Assembly: GCA_023105745.1 (NCBI GenBank)
Contig: JALGQZ010000003.1
Coordinates: 76,048,696 to 76,112,695 of the forward strand
DNA: 64,000 nt
Reading direction: 5' to 3'
DNA from: Austropuccinia psidii
Lineage: Eukaryota; Basidiomycota; Pucciniomycetes; Pucciniales; Sphaerophragmiaceae
Shown here: positions 21,485-32,629 of the stretch, one piece after another
Layout of the letters: each line of letters opens with the position of its first letter
How positions within the stretch are numbered: position 1 is the stretch's first letter
The notes under the pieces: model-generated
Told to the model about the DNA's origin: nothing
Databases searched by the model: none
The model's input: only the letters and a program-made list of their open reading frames with translations
Made by a program: the position numbers and the translations under genes

Positions 21485-23277
21485 TGTGAGCCTTAGAGGT
21501 AGTTTCATATACCCAAAAGACCACAAATCATAAATTAAGATACAAATGTAAATAAAATAAATTTATTTATATTATAAAAGTAACAATTGAAATATAAATA
21601 CAAATTTATATTTAAAAATCAAAGTTTAATTATAATTCAAAAATAAAATTACAAGATAATTTAAAATTATGAAAATACATTTTTACTTTTAAAAATTAAG
21701 TAAAAATGAATTTTTAATAAAAATTATTAAATTAAAACATTTTTGGTAAAAAGTTATATAATATATATTATAAATTTTTATCCAATAAATATACATAAAG
21801 AAATTATCACACCATTGGATTCCTCATAAAAAATAAAGTGGGGTCACCTCTGGATGAAATTTCTGTGCCTCAACTCTAAATAAGCTTAAATTAAGTTTTT
21901 GGTATTTTTTGTACAAAAGTATGAAAATCCTCAACAAGCCACATGTGGTGTTAAGCATCAATTTTTGTGTTAAAACTGAGGTGGTGTGTTCAGTTTAGAA
22001 GCTATGAGGAACTGAAGTATTTTCAATTGAAATGTCAAAATGTGCGCATGTATTACATAAGTGAACTTTAATTTACATATGGGGTATCAATTATTACAGA
22101 TGTGTAATTGAAAACTCAATTGAATTACATATGTAAATTATAATTGTATTACATGATGAGGAATTAAAGAAAAATAAATTGGAAAGATTAATTCTGGGGG
22201 GGAAAGACACTCTAGCTCTAAGGGGGAGCTAGACCCCCAAAATCCTTGCTGACTGGGGTGGGATGTCAAACTTCACGCAAAAGCTCATTACTTTTGTCCT
22301 GGAGTTGAGTCACAGGGTCTGTGACTCAATTGATGATGAGGTTTTGATACCAACCAGGGTACTTTTAACTGTTTCCAAGAGGGTAAAACTACCCTTAAGT
22401 TAAAACAGTTTTAACCGGTTTTTACGCCTCTTACACACATTCTGACATGTTTTGAAGGCTCTATACCAGGTATTGCTATAGTAATGGCTGATTTAAGGGT
22501 CTAAAACAGCTAAAAATAGCAAAAAATGGCTTAAACCACCCCTTTCTTGCTCTAAACCAGGGTTCAATGATGCCATAATGGGCCTTTTTGTTGTCAGGCT
22601 GTTTCTCACGACTAACAAGAGTAAAATCTACTTTTGGAGTAAGAAAATTGATGGCTATGAAAGAATGTTTTCTTTGCCCCACTTTTCTCTTCATGTTAGA
22701 ATCTTTTCCTTTTATAATTAGTTTAAACACTGTTAAACCAATCAATAAAAGATTCCAACAAACTTTTTAAATCATTTTGAAGCTTTTAACCATGTGAAAA
22801 AAATATTTATAATCATTGTTTGTAACTATTATAATAATTTTTACCCCTGAAGCACCCCAGAAGTGAATTAAAGCATCTTTCATCACTGTTAACTTTGTCA
22901 CTTTGTTTCCAAATTCACTCTGGTCACTTTCGGGCATGTTTTCTCTTTAAATATCTTTTAATAGACATTGCTCTTTAATTAATTGATTTCAGTTCTTTGC
23001 TCAATTAATTCCAATTGAAATTGCTCCTCAAGAAATTTCTTTTGTAGCCTTAAGTATTTCTTGTAGAGTATTTTTGCATAAATCTTTATTGTTGGTAAAA
23101 CAATAAATGTTTATTATATTATTTTTTCATACTTAAAAATTCAAAAACAATAAAATTGGTGTGTTTTCTTTTTAAAAATACCAGTTCTCCTATTTCTAAA
23201 TAAGTTTACCTTACACAAATTTTGAGGACAGGAAAAGTATTTGATTTTTAATCAAATTTTCATATCCAAACCTTACA
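21485..23277 (+). repeat. 5' LTR of E3 (family F3)
   Basis: 1793 bp from TGTGAGCCTTAGAGG to AACCTTACA, followed at once by a PBS. Three further F3 LTRs in this window (48699-50518, 58785-60638, 60777-62600) align along the full length. It carries the G-rich hairpin described at 22211-22233 and an antisense ORF (22745-22476) shared by all four copies. Confidence 0.93.
22211..22233. repeat. Hairpin with G-rich loop in F3 LTR
   Basis: TCTAGCTC, seven bases (TAAGGGG), then GAGCTAGA: an exact 8-bp stem. It is preceded by a seven-G run and followed by CCCCC, so a larger G/C pairing is possible. The same structure is intact at 49436-49458, and carries base changes in one or both arms in the copies near 59880 and 61825. 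Confidence 0.7.
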
Positions 23278-23296
23278 TTTGGGAGCCCAGCTGTGA
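23278..23296 (+). promoter_or_regulatory. Primer-binding site of E3
   Basis: TTTGGGAGCCCAGCTGTGA follows the 5' LTR directly. It matches the E5 site in outline (TTTGGG, GTGATATT) but differs in the middle, where E1, E4 and E5 have GCCTGG. Confidence 0.65.
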
Positions 23297-23498
23297 TATT
23301 TTAGCTGTGACATAACTTTTTTTACTTTTTTAATCTTTTTTCTTATATTGAAAAATTTCAAAATATATCAAAAATACTTATAATTCAAAAAAATTCTCAA
23401 AAATATTTTCTTTTTATAATTATAAGCAAGGCTTTATTTTTTATTTCTCTTTTGAAAAACCTTCTTTTTACTTAATTATTTGGCTTTTTTCATTAATT

Positions 23499-23699
23499 TT
23501 GGTGTCTGAAAACGTGGTAAGACAAGAAAATATTGAAGCAGCCTCCACAGTTACTAGCATTATTCCTGCAAGCACTGTGATTTCTGACCATAATAGCACT
23601 GTTATTATAACTCAGAATAACCAACAAGAGCCAATTTGTTTTGAATTTATTAGCTTGGATATCAGTAATACTCTTCAGAAAGGGAAAATTTGGCAAATA
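23499..23699 (+). pseudogene. E3 leader exon upstream of Gag
   Basis: A 67-codon open stretch, rich in Ser, Thr, Asn and Ile, with no ATG (ORF begins TTG). It ends exactly on a codon boundary at a consensus donor GTAAGT. If bases 23700-23746 are spliced out, the frame continues into the Gag ATG context without a stop. If unspliced, TGA follows within four codons. The matching exon in E5 begins after TTTTTTAG; in E3 the corresponding bases are TTTTGG, so the upstream acceptor may be mutated. No domain is recognised. Confidence 0.5.
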
Positions 23700-23746
23700 G
23701 TAAGTTTTTGACATAAAATTACTATTTTAAACCTTTTTAATCATAG
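23700..23746 (+). other. Candidate 47-nt intron in E3 leader
   Basis: Starts GTAAGT and ends TTAATCATAG, with an AT-rich interior. Its removal joins codon ATA of the leader ORF to AAA ATG CCT TCA of Gag in frame. The length is short but within the range of fungal introns. Not verified by transcript data. Confidence 0.55.
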
Positions 23747-25835
23747 AAAATGCCTTCAACCAGATCAGGAGCAAGCTATAAGCCCTCAGGAATCTCACAA
23801 AAAGGTCATAGACGTGATTATGGCAGAAACAAATCAGATACAGAAGGCCAAGGGTCAGTACAAGACTTCCACAACAATAAATTGTCATATTCTGAAGCTT
23901 ATGACACTATTTTACCTTAAAAAAGAGCTGAAACCACCACAAGAAGCCTCAGTGTACATTTACAAAGCCAGTCAGAAGGCTTGAAACAATGCACTGCAGC
24001 ACAAAGAGTACCAGATCCTTGCAGATCTGTGGAAAAACTGCATGAACTCATACCTGACTGTAAGAGAATTCCTGTTTCATCCCAACACTTGCAAGTTACT
24101 CAATGGATGGCATCCACTGATGGAAAAGAAGAATATGATGCTTTTAACAGCAGAATGGAAGACCAGTCCCAGTGGTCAGCAGCAGCAATTCCAATGTTAA
24201 AAAGCAGCCAAAAGCTCAAAACAAGGGCAAAGGGAAGGCACCAGCCCCAAAGCCTTACAGCCAGGGATACAGCATTTAAAAGATTCAGCAGGATGCCATG
24301 GAAAATGTATTTCATATGGCCAGAACCATGATGGAATTACAAAAGAAGGAGGAAGCCATATTGTGATTCCAGAAATGATTTCTGATATATTTAATTCCAT
24401 CCCAGAGCTGTATGAAGCTATAAATGATGTGAAACAACATCTTTATGATAAAAATAAAACCATTTGTAACAACGTTACAACAAACAACTTGAGTCTGTGC
24501 CAAATTAATCAAACACTTATGTGTTTTGAAAAGGTTTTAAGAGCAATTAAAACTTCCAATAATGATACTTCTTTTGGCAATAAAAGAAATGAACAATCTG
24601 CCATTATTAAAGAGTTAACAGACAAATATTATCAATTCAATATTGATGGCATAATTGAAACAAGAATTAAACAAGCCATAAATATTATCAAGACAGATAA
24701 CAAGAAAATCCTTGATGAAATTTCAAATTCATTTACTGAAGTAAAGGCACATACCAAGTCCTTGAAAAAGTGTTTTGAAGCTTCACAAGAAGAAGTATCA
24801 TAGTTATCAATGAAATTGAATCAAGTAACTGCTGATAATAGAAGACAGACAGGTTTATGGCAAGAACTGACACATAAAGAAGACATGTATAAAATTGAAG
24901 TAATTAATTTAATACAAGCCTTCTGATATGAATACCAAAGTTCCCAAATGTGTAGCAACTGTAGAATGAATGATATTGAACAAATACTGAACACCTTACC
25001 AAGAATGTCTACACCTCTGAATCAAAATGAGGGCACAAGGATTCCAAATCCACAAGTATTTGATCCTGATAATTCACAGTTAAAAAAGAAATTATCCACT
25101 TCTTTCTATAACTTGGAGCCATCAATGGGCTAATCACTTTTAAAAGAAGTACCAAAAATTAAAGAATGGCCTCACTTAAGTGGTGAAGGAGAATATGACA
25201 GTATGAAATTCATAAGAGGAATTGAAATGATTAAAGAAGATTTTGAATTACCAGACAGATTGGTAACAGCAAGATTTAACACCTTGTTTACCAGAGAAGC
25301 TCACAGATGGTATATCAAATTAAGACAAGCACATGGACACCAGAGTTGGACTTGGTGGAAAACCCAAATTATCAACAAATGGGCCAATGATTCTTGGAGA
25401 GTTAAAGTGGAAACTGCCTTTGAATCTTCCAAATTTAATGCTTATAAAGACAAAGCTTTACCATGGTTCTTCCAACAGAAAGACAGATTAACAGCATTAT
25501 ACCCTGACATTTTGGAATTTATGATCCACAGAAAGATTCTGAAACAATGTGGAGGTGACTTAGAGCATGCTGTCAAAAGCAGGATTACTGAACAATCTTC
25601 AGCAGAGGATATAATCAATATATTAGAAAACATAACCACCAGAAACAAAATTGGTTCTAGTAGGGTGAATCTCAAAACAAGGTTTAGTACACCTTGGAAA
25701 GATTCTGTGGACAAAAACCCCAATGAAAATTCTAATAATAAGTATACATCTTCAGATACAGTCAGAAAGTGCCATAGTTGTCAAAGCACCACACATCTAG
25801 CCAATACATGTCCAAAAAGGGGGAAAATAAATTAA
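23747..25835 (+). pseudogene. E3 Gag (broken)
   Basis: Gag begins near 23750 (MPSTRSGASYKPSG), similar in wording to TRYGSNYS in E4. Open segments continue at 23981-24331 (same frame after one TAA), then after a frameshift at 24363-24803, 24948-25133 and 25203-25835, the last three in one frame. The middle holds likely coiled coil (INDVKQHLYDKNK, RIKQAINIIKTDNKK). The core contains LKEWPHLSGEGEYDSMKF-like and HQSWTWWKTQIINKWANDSW blocks shared with E4 and E5. It ends with an intact CCHC knuckle, CHSCQSTTHLANTC. The stop at 25833 replaces a Glu codon. Confidence 0.85.
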
Positions 25836-26352
25836 ATTGATATTGAAAAGGAACCTAATGTTGAAAAATATGACATAATTGAAGACAATTCAGATGATAA
25901 GTCATCAATATTTTCTGAATCTTCAAAAGATGTAGAAAATATCAATGCCACTTTTGACATCATGGAATCTTATTCACACTTGCCACAATTGAGAAATGGT
26001 CAACTTGATTTATTAAAAGTTGAAGATTGACAACTTATGAAAACAAAAACAAACAGGGGGAAAGGTTATACAGCTGGTATCTCCTGTATAACAGAAGTGG
26101 TTATTGACAACAAGCTCACTAAAACTTTTCTTGACCCAGGAGCCTTCTGCTCTTGTGTTGGTAAATCTTTTCTTAAAGCTTGTGTACCAAATTTTGAAGA
26201 CCAATTGTTACCAATTGATGGTATAAAATTCAATAGTGCAAGTAATCCAATGAAAGTATTAGGAATTTTTGAGACCAATTTCATATTAACACACATTAAT
26301 GGGAATTTAAGACTAACAGTTGAATTTGTTTTTATGGAAAACTGCTCTAGTA
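25836..26352 (+). pseudogene. E3 Gag-protease linker and truncated protease
   Basis: An acidic, serine-rich linker (25836-26036) leads in the same frame to the protease: KGYTAGISCITEVVI, then FLDPGAFCSCVGKSF, where the DTGA loop reads DPGA. FVFMENCSSN near 26330-26350 is where the sequence should continue into ILGNDYL, as in E4 and E5. Instead it runs into LTR sequence at about 26350, so the protease lacks its C-terminal strand and all of pol is gone. Confidence 0.82.
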
Positions 26353-26625
26353 ATTGTCTCATTAAGAGTTTTACACTTCTTATTGTTATAATTGTCAGTG
26401 ACTATAACAATAATAGAATAATTATAATTCATTATAATTATTATATTTTTATTATTATTATATTTTATAATAGTAATTAAATGTATTTTTAATATAATTA
26501 TTTCTGATAATTATATTTAAATTTGTGGTTATAATATTTTATTATATTATATTTTTATACTGAGGACAGTCATAGTACTCTTGATATTGTTACTATTATC
26601 AAGAGTTTCATAGACAAAACTTACA
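26353..26625 (+). repeat. Terminal fragment of an F6-like LTR
   Basis: About 273 bp matching the reverse complement of 52605-52880, the U5-side end of the F6 LTR: TGTCAGTGACTATAACAATA, GAGGACAGTCATAGTACTC, GAGTTTCATAGACAAAACTTACA in order (shortened here). The junction with the protease sits in GTAAT, present in both parents, suggesting a short-homology deletion junction. Confidence 0.75.
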
Positions 26626-27319
26626 CATCATCCATAAGTAATCAGATTCGACAAACATTTCACCCTCCCCATTGTCACATTCTGTGAATTATCCAAACTG
26701 CAAATATATGCATCAAAATTCCACAGCATTCTACATCTGTAAAGGGGTATATTCATGAAGGATTTACCCACAAAAGAGACATCACCTTTCCAAGAAGGAA
26801 AAGACAATCCAAATCAAATTTCAACTGATTAAAAGAATGCTGCACTCAAATAAAGTAACAAGACTTGAGTTCCACTCCAAATGCTTATGTAATAGAGTTA
26901 TATTGCTATGTCTGTAATAATGTTTCAACCATGTATGATGGCATGCCAGTGTACATGGTTTGAATGTTAATCCCCTCAGTTTAATGTTGACACATCCATA
27001 ATGGAACACCCCTCAAGGGTCAAAACCTCAGTATCACCATGTTTAAATAAAATAGAATATGTATGAGCATTGAGAAGCATGGAATTTTACCCAATTGAAC
27101 TCTTAACCAATTCTGCCCTCCAGATGAGACATGTTACACTTTATCCCCTGCAGCTCAGCCACCATTACAAATGGGATAAAAGTCTTAGCTGGCTCAACTC
27201 ATCTCCCCCTTCATAAATAATCACTAAATTTTTTTCCCAATTAATAACACTCCTAAACACTTTCTCATCAGCGATAGATATTTATACACAAACCAACCTT
27301 ACTCACAATTCCTGAAACA
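26626..27319 (+). other. Region upstream of the Plavaka copy B transposase
   Basis: No coding region or repeat terminus was recognised. It is less AT-rich than the retrotransposon LTRs and probably contains the 5' part of Plavaka copy B, but the left end of that element was not located. The first six bases repeat the CATCAT found before E3. Confidence 0.45.
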
Positions 27320-28238
27320 ATGACAACCCACTGCTATTCCTCAATGCGTATATGCATGTGTCAACACTGCTCAACTCAGACACACTCTTCCCCTGACAGT
27401 GATAGGCAGGGAGTTGCCTTCACACCTTTCCAATATAAATAGCACATTAAAAAGCTCAAATCAACCATTACACCCAAATCTCTTGCAAACATCCCTACTT
27501 CTGCATCAGGATCTGAGTTCCCGCAAATTATATTGGATCAAATCTTCCCAGCTGATTATTCAAAATTGACCCAAAGCACATTCTCCACTCCAGCGGGTCT
27601 CAATTCAACTGAACAGAAACCATACAGTGGGAGTCAAAACCCTCCCCAACAAGGCCTTGGAATGATAATATCTGCCGTTCTATTATTAAGCTATAATATT
27701 CCCCACAGGGCTTCACACATTCTTAACCCCGCCCTGAACCTGCTGATAAAGTCCAGTATCTCAAGCTCAGGTGGTCACCCCACTCTTGCATGCCATATAC
27801 CTCAAGATCTCAGTACCATATTTGAGCATCTCCAATTGGAGCCAGTTATTCAAAACTATATATGTTGCCCTCAATGTTTCTTTCTTAATGGACTTACTGA
27901 ATCAGTAACAACTGACCAACCCCAATGTCAATTCCATAATTACCCAAATGCTCATGATCCCACTTGCACACAATCATTAGGCAAATTCATCTATTCATTT
28001 GAGCTCGGCACCCAAAATACAACTAACATGAAGCAAATATTTATACCAACAAAACACTTCATTTATCAAAAATTCAAAAATTGGCTTGCCAGATTTCTCC
28101 AGTGCACTGGAATTATGAAAATTCTGCATTAACATCAACAATCCCAAACTCCCAAAGGTTTCCCCAAAGGTGAAATCTGGGATGTATTGGTCTGGAGACG
28201 CTTCACTGGAACTAGAAACATTCACAACCCCCCATTCA
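27320..28238 (+). pseudogene. Plavaka transposase, N-terminal part
   Basis: Translation from the ATG at 27320 starts MTTHCYSSMRICMCQHC, a cysteine cluster typical of the N-termini of these transposases. It passes one in-frame TAG near 27440 and continues through 27533-28132 with the family phrases YICCPQCFFLNG, QCQFHNYPNAHDPTC and a KxFIPTKHFIYQKFKNWLARFL segment. After a TAA at 28130 the frame continues (KGEIWDVLVWRRFTG) to the E5 insertion. Recognition rests on this motif order in Plavaka/Tnp2-like transposases of basidiomycetes. Confidence 0.78.
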
Positions 28239-30196
28239 TGTAAGGTTGGACTATGAAACAATAAGTAAAAATTACTAATAATTAGTTATTGTACTATGAA
28301 TGTCCTTATAAATGGAATAAATAAGATAAAAATAATTATAATAATAAAGAATTACTATAACTATGACGTAAAATAATTATACTATTAAATAAATATAATA
28401 ATATCATTTATATTATAAAAAATAGTATATATAACATAAATATATTAATATAAGATAATTAATATATTGAAGAGCACTTTATTATTGTTACCAGCAAATA
28501 ATAAAGGCATAGAAAAATTGTTTTTTATTAATAAAAAACAATTAATAACAATAATATTACCAATATTAAAGCTATAAATTAATATAAATAATATTTATAT
28601 CAATTATAGAATTATTAAAAGTAATAATAGAGCAAAACTATTATAAGAAGAGAAATAACCTACTTTTAATGCCTAATATAATAATTTTGAATAATTTTAC
28701 GCCTAGAAATGTAAATAAAACTTCTTCAAATTGTAGCTACAAGAAAATTTAAGAGAAATTACAAATTTTCTTGGTTTTACGTGAAATTGAGGTTTTTAAG
28801 AGAAATCTAAACAAAACAATTAAATAATTGCAATAATCACGTCAAAGATGAACATTATTAGAAGATTATCTTTGGTCTTTAACGATATAAAAGTTTTATA
28901 TATAAAGAACAAAGAAATCACCTTTTTATTTAATGATTTAATGTTTTGTAAGCGTCTGAGGGGGAAATAGAGTAAAAAGAACTCTATTTATATTAAATTC
29001 CTTCCTCCTGGAGTCCAACAGGCTTCTAGTAGACGTGCACTGATCATATCAACTGGAATTGATCAATAATTTAAGGTTTGGTGATGCTTACATCATGATC
29101 AAACCATATTATCTCATTATTATGCCATTGTTTAGAGTTATCACTATAACACTAAATTTGGTGACGTAAAGGCTTAGAAGAACCCCAAAATTGGTGGACT
29201 TTATGAGTTTTAATCATAAAAGAACAGTATTCACCGATTCTATCACTCATATGACTGTTAAACTTAATTTAAGCTTACAGTGAGTGATCATAAATGATCA
29301 AATTGAGCTCAAACTTTGATCCTTAATAACTTTTAAGTTTTACACGCTACAGCAATTAAGAGAGTGAATTCTAATAGCTTGGTATAAACTTATTATTCTC
29401 TCAAGAGGATTTTATTACATCATCAAAACTCTATTTTTGATGCTTTTTCTTGTAACTCATCTTTGCTGTCAAAATTTAATATTTTAAACTTCAAACCATG
29501 ATTTCAAGGGGTTATACCCTGAATATTAGAATAAAAAATACGTCATTATTCCCAAATGAACTAGTAGAATCAAACTGTCTACTCTTTTTTAAGTTTGGAC
29601 CACTCTATTGATTTTAATCAATAATCCCTTACAGGTTTTACCCTTGTTTATAGCTTGTGAAATAAAGTTCATTTCTGTATTTCTACAGTAATTACATGAT
29701 GACTTTATTTTTGGTTCATCACTCTATCATGCATATTTCAACAGATATTAGTTAAATTCCTTGAATATATTCATTGACCAAAAAAGTGCATATATTCAGC
29801 TTAACTCCTTAATTATTGACTTTGGAGATTAGCTTATTAATTGTTTTATGTGTGGATGTTTATGGAGATTCCAATAGTACCATTAATTTTACATGTTGTC
29901 TCATTGGTATTTGCAATAATTAAGGATTTATGTTTTTTATAAGGTATTATTACCTATAACTCATTAGATATTGACTTTACAGGTATGCCATAAAAATGGT
30001 ATATGTGTATTTTACCATGGGGAATCCATTGGTATAATTTATTTCACATGTTTATTCGTTAGTTTTCAAGATAAACCAGGTTTCATGCCTATTTATGCCG
30101 TTTTTGTAGCCTTGAGGTAATTATTTTTAATGTATAATTATTTTAAATACTTCTTGTGACCTTTTTGGGTATGTGGTCATATCTCAAAGGTTGACA
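28239..30196 (-). repeat. 3' LTR of E5 (family F5)
   Basis: 1958 bp; on the plus strand from TGTAAGGTTGGACTATGAAAC to CTCAAAGGTTGACA (shown shortened). Read in element orientation it begins TGTCAACCTTTGAG and ends CCTTACA. Aligns with 36816-38796 and with the solo LTR at 43968-45993. Confidence 0.93.
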
Positions 30197-30213
30197 TTCC
30201 CTACCACCAAAAG
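30197..30213 (-). promoter_or_regulatory. Polypurine tract of E5
   Basis: Minus strand CTTTTGGTGGTAGGGAA directly before the 3' LTR, matching the tracts of E4 and E6 in position and form, with one pyrimidine interruption. Confidence 0.75.
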
Positions 30214-30279
30214 ATATTGTACCACAATCTGATATGTGTACTTAGGGTATCATCCACTGTCCTACCTCTTCAATAGACT

Positions 30280-30816
30280 TTGTTAGGCTTGAAACGCAAT
30301 AATGCTTAACTTTTCTATTTTTCGGGTTTCCTTTCATGCCTGAACCTTCTTAGTAGTTTATCAGCATTTGTTATATCTTTCTCAAGTAGCCATTCATCTT
30401 CTTGGGTTGAATTTCCATACCTTACAAGGTAATCTCTTTCTTTTTTTGTTTCTTGTCCTTCTTTCTTTAAGGCCTTTTACAATTTTCTTTTCTTCTCCTT
30501 TTTCCAAGGGAGGAATTTCAAGTGGGGGTTTATTTCTTAGTGGAAATAACTCCTTGTCACTTGAGATGTAAGGTTTTATTAGACTTACAGGGAAAGTTGG
30601 GTGTTTTTTCATTGATTCACCTGTGAGTTCCAATTGCACAGCATTGGGTCCATGAAGTGCTTTTATCATAAATGGTCCTGCAAAGGAATCTTTCAATTTC
30701 TTTGGACCTTTTATGTTATTGAAATTAAGGGTTGATACTGGGACCAAGTCTCCTATTTTGAATTCAGGTGGTTTATGACTTTTATCCCATCCTTCTTTTG
30801 CATATTTGAAAGAATC
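30280..30816 (-). pseudogene. E5 integrase C-terminal domain and chromodomain-like tail
   Basis: The 117-residue segment (30747-30394) reads VPVSTLNFNNIKGPKKLKDSFAGPF in part: the GPF motif, then HPTFPVSLIKPY and a basic linker (KKIVKGLKERRTRNKKRKR). A frameshift near 30430 moves the chromodomain-like end (EYLVRYGNSTQEDEWL, LLRRFRH) into another frame running to about 30290. A stop near 30817 separates it from the core. Confidence 0.85.
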
Positions 30817-31753
30817 TTACATACATCTGTTTGCAGGGTGTCTTGCTTTGTCAAGAATTATCTTAAAGCTGCTTGCTTTTGGATGTATATCCACTAAGTC
30901 CTTTTTGAGGGTATCATAAGGAAGTCTTGGATTCCAACCTTTTTCTAGCATTGCTGGTATTTTGCCAGTAGAAGAATGGATTGATGTTTTATATGCCAGT
31001 TCAAGAGCTGGTATTAGTGTACACCAATCACGGGTAAAACCATCAGAATCTTTGAATTCTAGCCCATAAGCACAGAATCTTCTGATCATGTCCTCCAAAG
31101 TCTGTATCATTCTTTCTGCTAAACCATCAGTTTGAGGATGGTAAGCTGTTGAAAATGATAATTTTGTCCCAAACAAGTTATGGAGATTTGTCCATAATGC
31201 TGAAGTGAATTTTGGGTCTCTATCACTTATAATATTCTGGAATAAGCCTGTATGGCTGATTACTTATCATTATGGCTGTGTTCATAGCTGTATCATCTTT
31301 GTGACATGGTAGGAACATGGGAGTTTTGCTATACCTTTCAACTAATACTAGGCATGCATTATAGCTTATGTCTCCTCCTGGGGGTGATTCTGTTACCCAA
31401 TCCATATGAACTATTTCCCAAGGGGATTTTGGTTCTTGAATTTGGATCATCATTCCAAATTTCTTTCCTGTGGCTCTGTTGGATTTTTGACATCTGTCAC
31501 AGGTTTGGCAGTATTCTGCAACATCTTTCTTCCAATTTGGCCACCCAGAGCAGGTTTTCACCCTTTCTAGTGTTCTGTCTTCTGAAAGATGTCCAGCTGC
31601 AACACTATCATTACACTCATGTAAAATAGTGTTTATCAGGGTTCTATCTGTTAAGGCTGTAACACACGTGTGTTTTGTTCTATGATAAAGGATTTCATCA
31701 AGGAAGTGGAATCTTCCTTCATCATATGCCTTTTTCCATGTTTCATCTAATTT
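30817..31753 (-). pseudogene. E5 integrase, zinc-binding and catalytic core
   Basis: The zinc domain starts upstream near 31650 (HECNDSVAAGHLSEDRT in pieces) and is completed in 31561-31223 with CQTCDRC. The first catalytic Asp follows in IVHMDWVTE. A frameshift near 31240 puts the second Asp ([13 protein letters not shown]) in another frame; the third open segment (31176-30817) has [14 protein letters not shown] with the Glu. All three catalytic residues survive, but not in one frame. Confidence 0.87.
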
Positions 31754-32629
31754 TTATGAAAGTGATGGATATTTGCAGTCTTTCATTAGAAGTTGGCTTA
31801 AGATATGGAAATTGTTGTGTATCTTATAGCTTTCTTTAACTTGGCTAAAGAGTTTTGTGCCAATGTCTGTGACACATATTCCTTCTATATGGTGCTCTTC
31901 CTGTGGTACCCATGCTGGATTGTCAGGGGTATTTGCTAGAGCCCATCTGCTAAGACCATCTGCATATTTATGAATATTACCAGATTTGTGAACAATAGTC
32001 ATATTTCCTCTATATTCTTGGATAGAAATTTGCCATCTCAGCATAAGTATATTTGGAGTCTTCATATTTAATAGAGATTTTACAGCATTACAGTCTGTAA
32101 TCACAGCAAACACTGTTCCATCCAACTAATAATATAATTTTTCTAAAGCCCACACTAAGCAGAGGCATTCCATTTGGCTTGCTCCATATCTTGCTTCTGT
32201 TGGCTTTATCTGTCTTGAAATAAAACAAATTGGTCCTTCCACTGTTTTATCATTGATAATTTGTATCTGGTGTAGTGCAGCACCTAGTCCTTCTCCACAA
32301 GCATCAATGTAAAGTTTGAAGGCTAGTTTCCAATCTGGAATTAGAAGAAATGGGCATTTGTTAAGGAATTTTTCAATTCTTCATATGCCTTGACTCTTTC
32401 TTCTGTCATTTCATAGACTGTTTGTTGGTCACATAGCTTATAGAAGGATTTAGCAATTTTTGCAAAGTCCTTTATATGCTGTCTATAGTAAATAGCAAAT
32501 CCTAGAAATTATTGCATTTCTTTTTTGGTTTGAGGCATTGGCTTAAGTAGTACTGCTGCTACTTTATTCTTGTCTATGCCTAGACTAAGTCCAGATACAA
32601 CATTTCCTAGTGCTTTTAGTTCACTGTAT
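31754..32629 (-). pseudogene. E5 RT connection and RNase H
   Basis: The open segment 32125-31754 includes [20 protein letters not shown], then [19 protein letters not shown] and ADGLSRWAL, the RNase H C-terminal half with its conserved Asp residues. Upstream, fragments of the first half (LYID..., [17 protein letters not shown] wording) are interrupted by stops between 32130 and 32400. The connection phrase [17 protein letters not shown] lies near 32580-32530. Confidence 0.83.

Larger units (their letters stand above)
21485..26625 (+). mobile_element. Truncated Ty3/gypsy element E3
   Basis: Plus-strand order: 5' LTR (21485-23277), PBS, leader exon, Gag, first part of protease, then an abrupt switch at about 26347-26352 to the last ~273 bp of a different LTR family (F6-like), ending CTTACA at 26625. 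RT, RNase H and integrase are missing. The six bases before the 5' LTR and after the terminal fragment are both CATCAT. Most Gag and protease pieces lie in one frame and are separated by single stops, so the ancestor had one Gag-Pol ORF. Confidence 0.85.
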
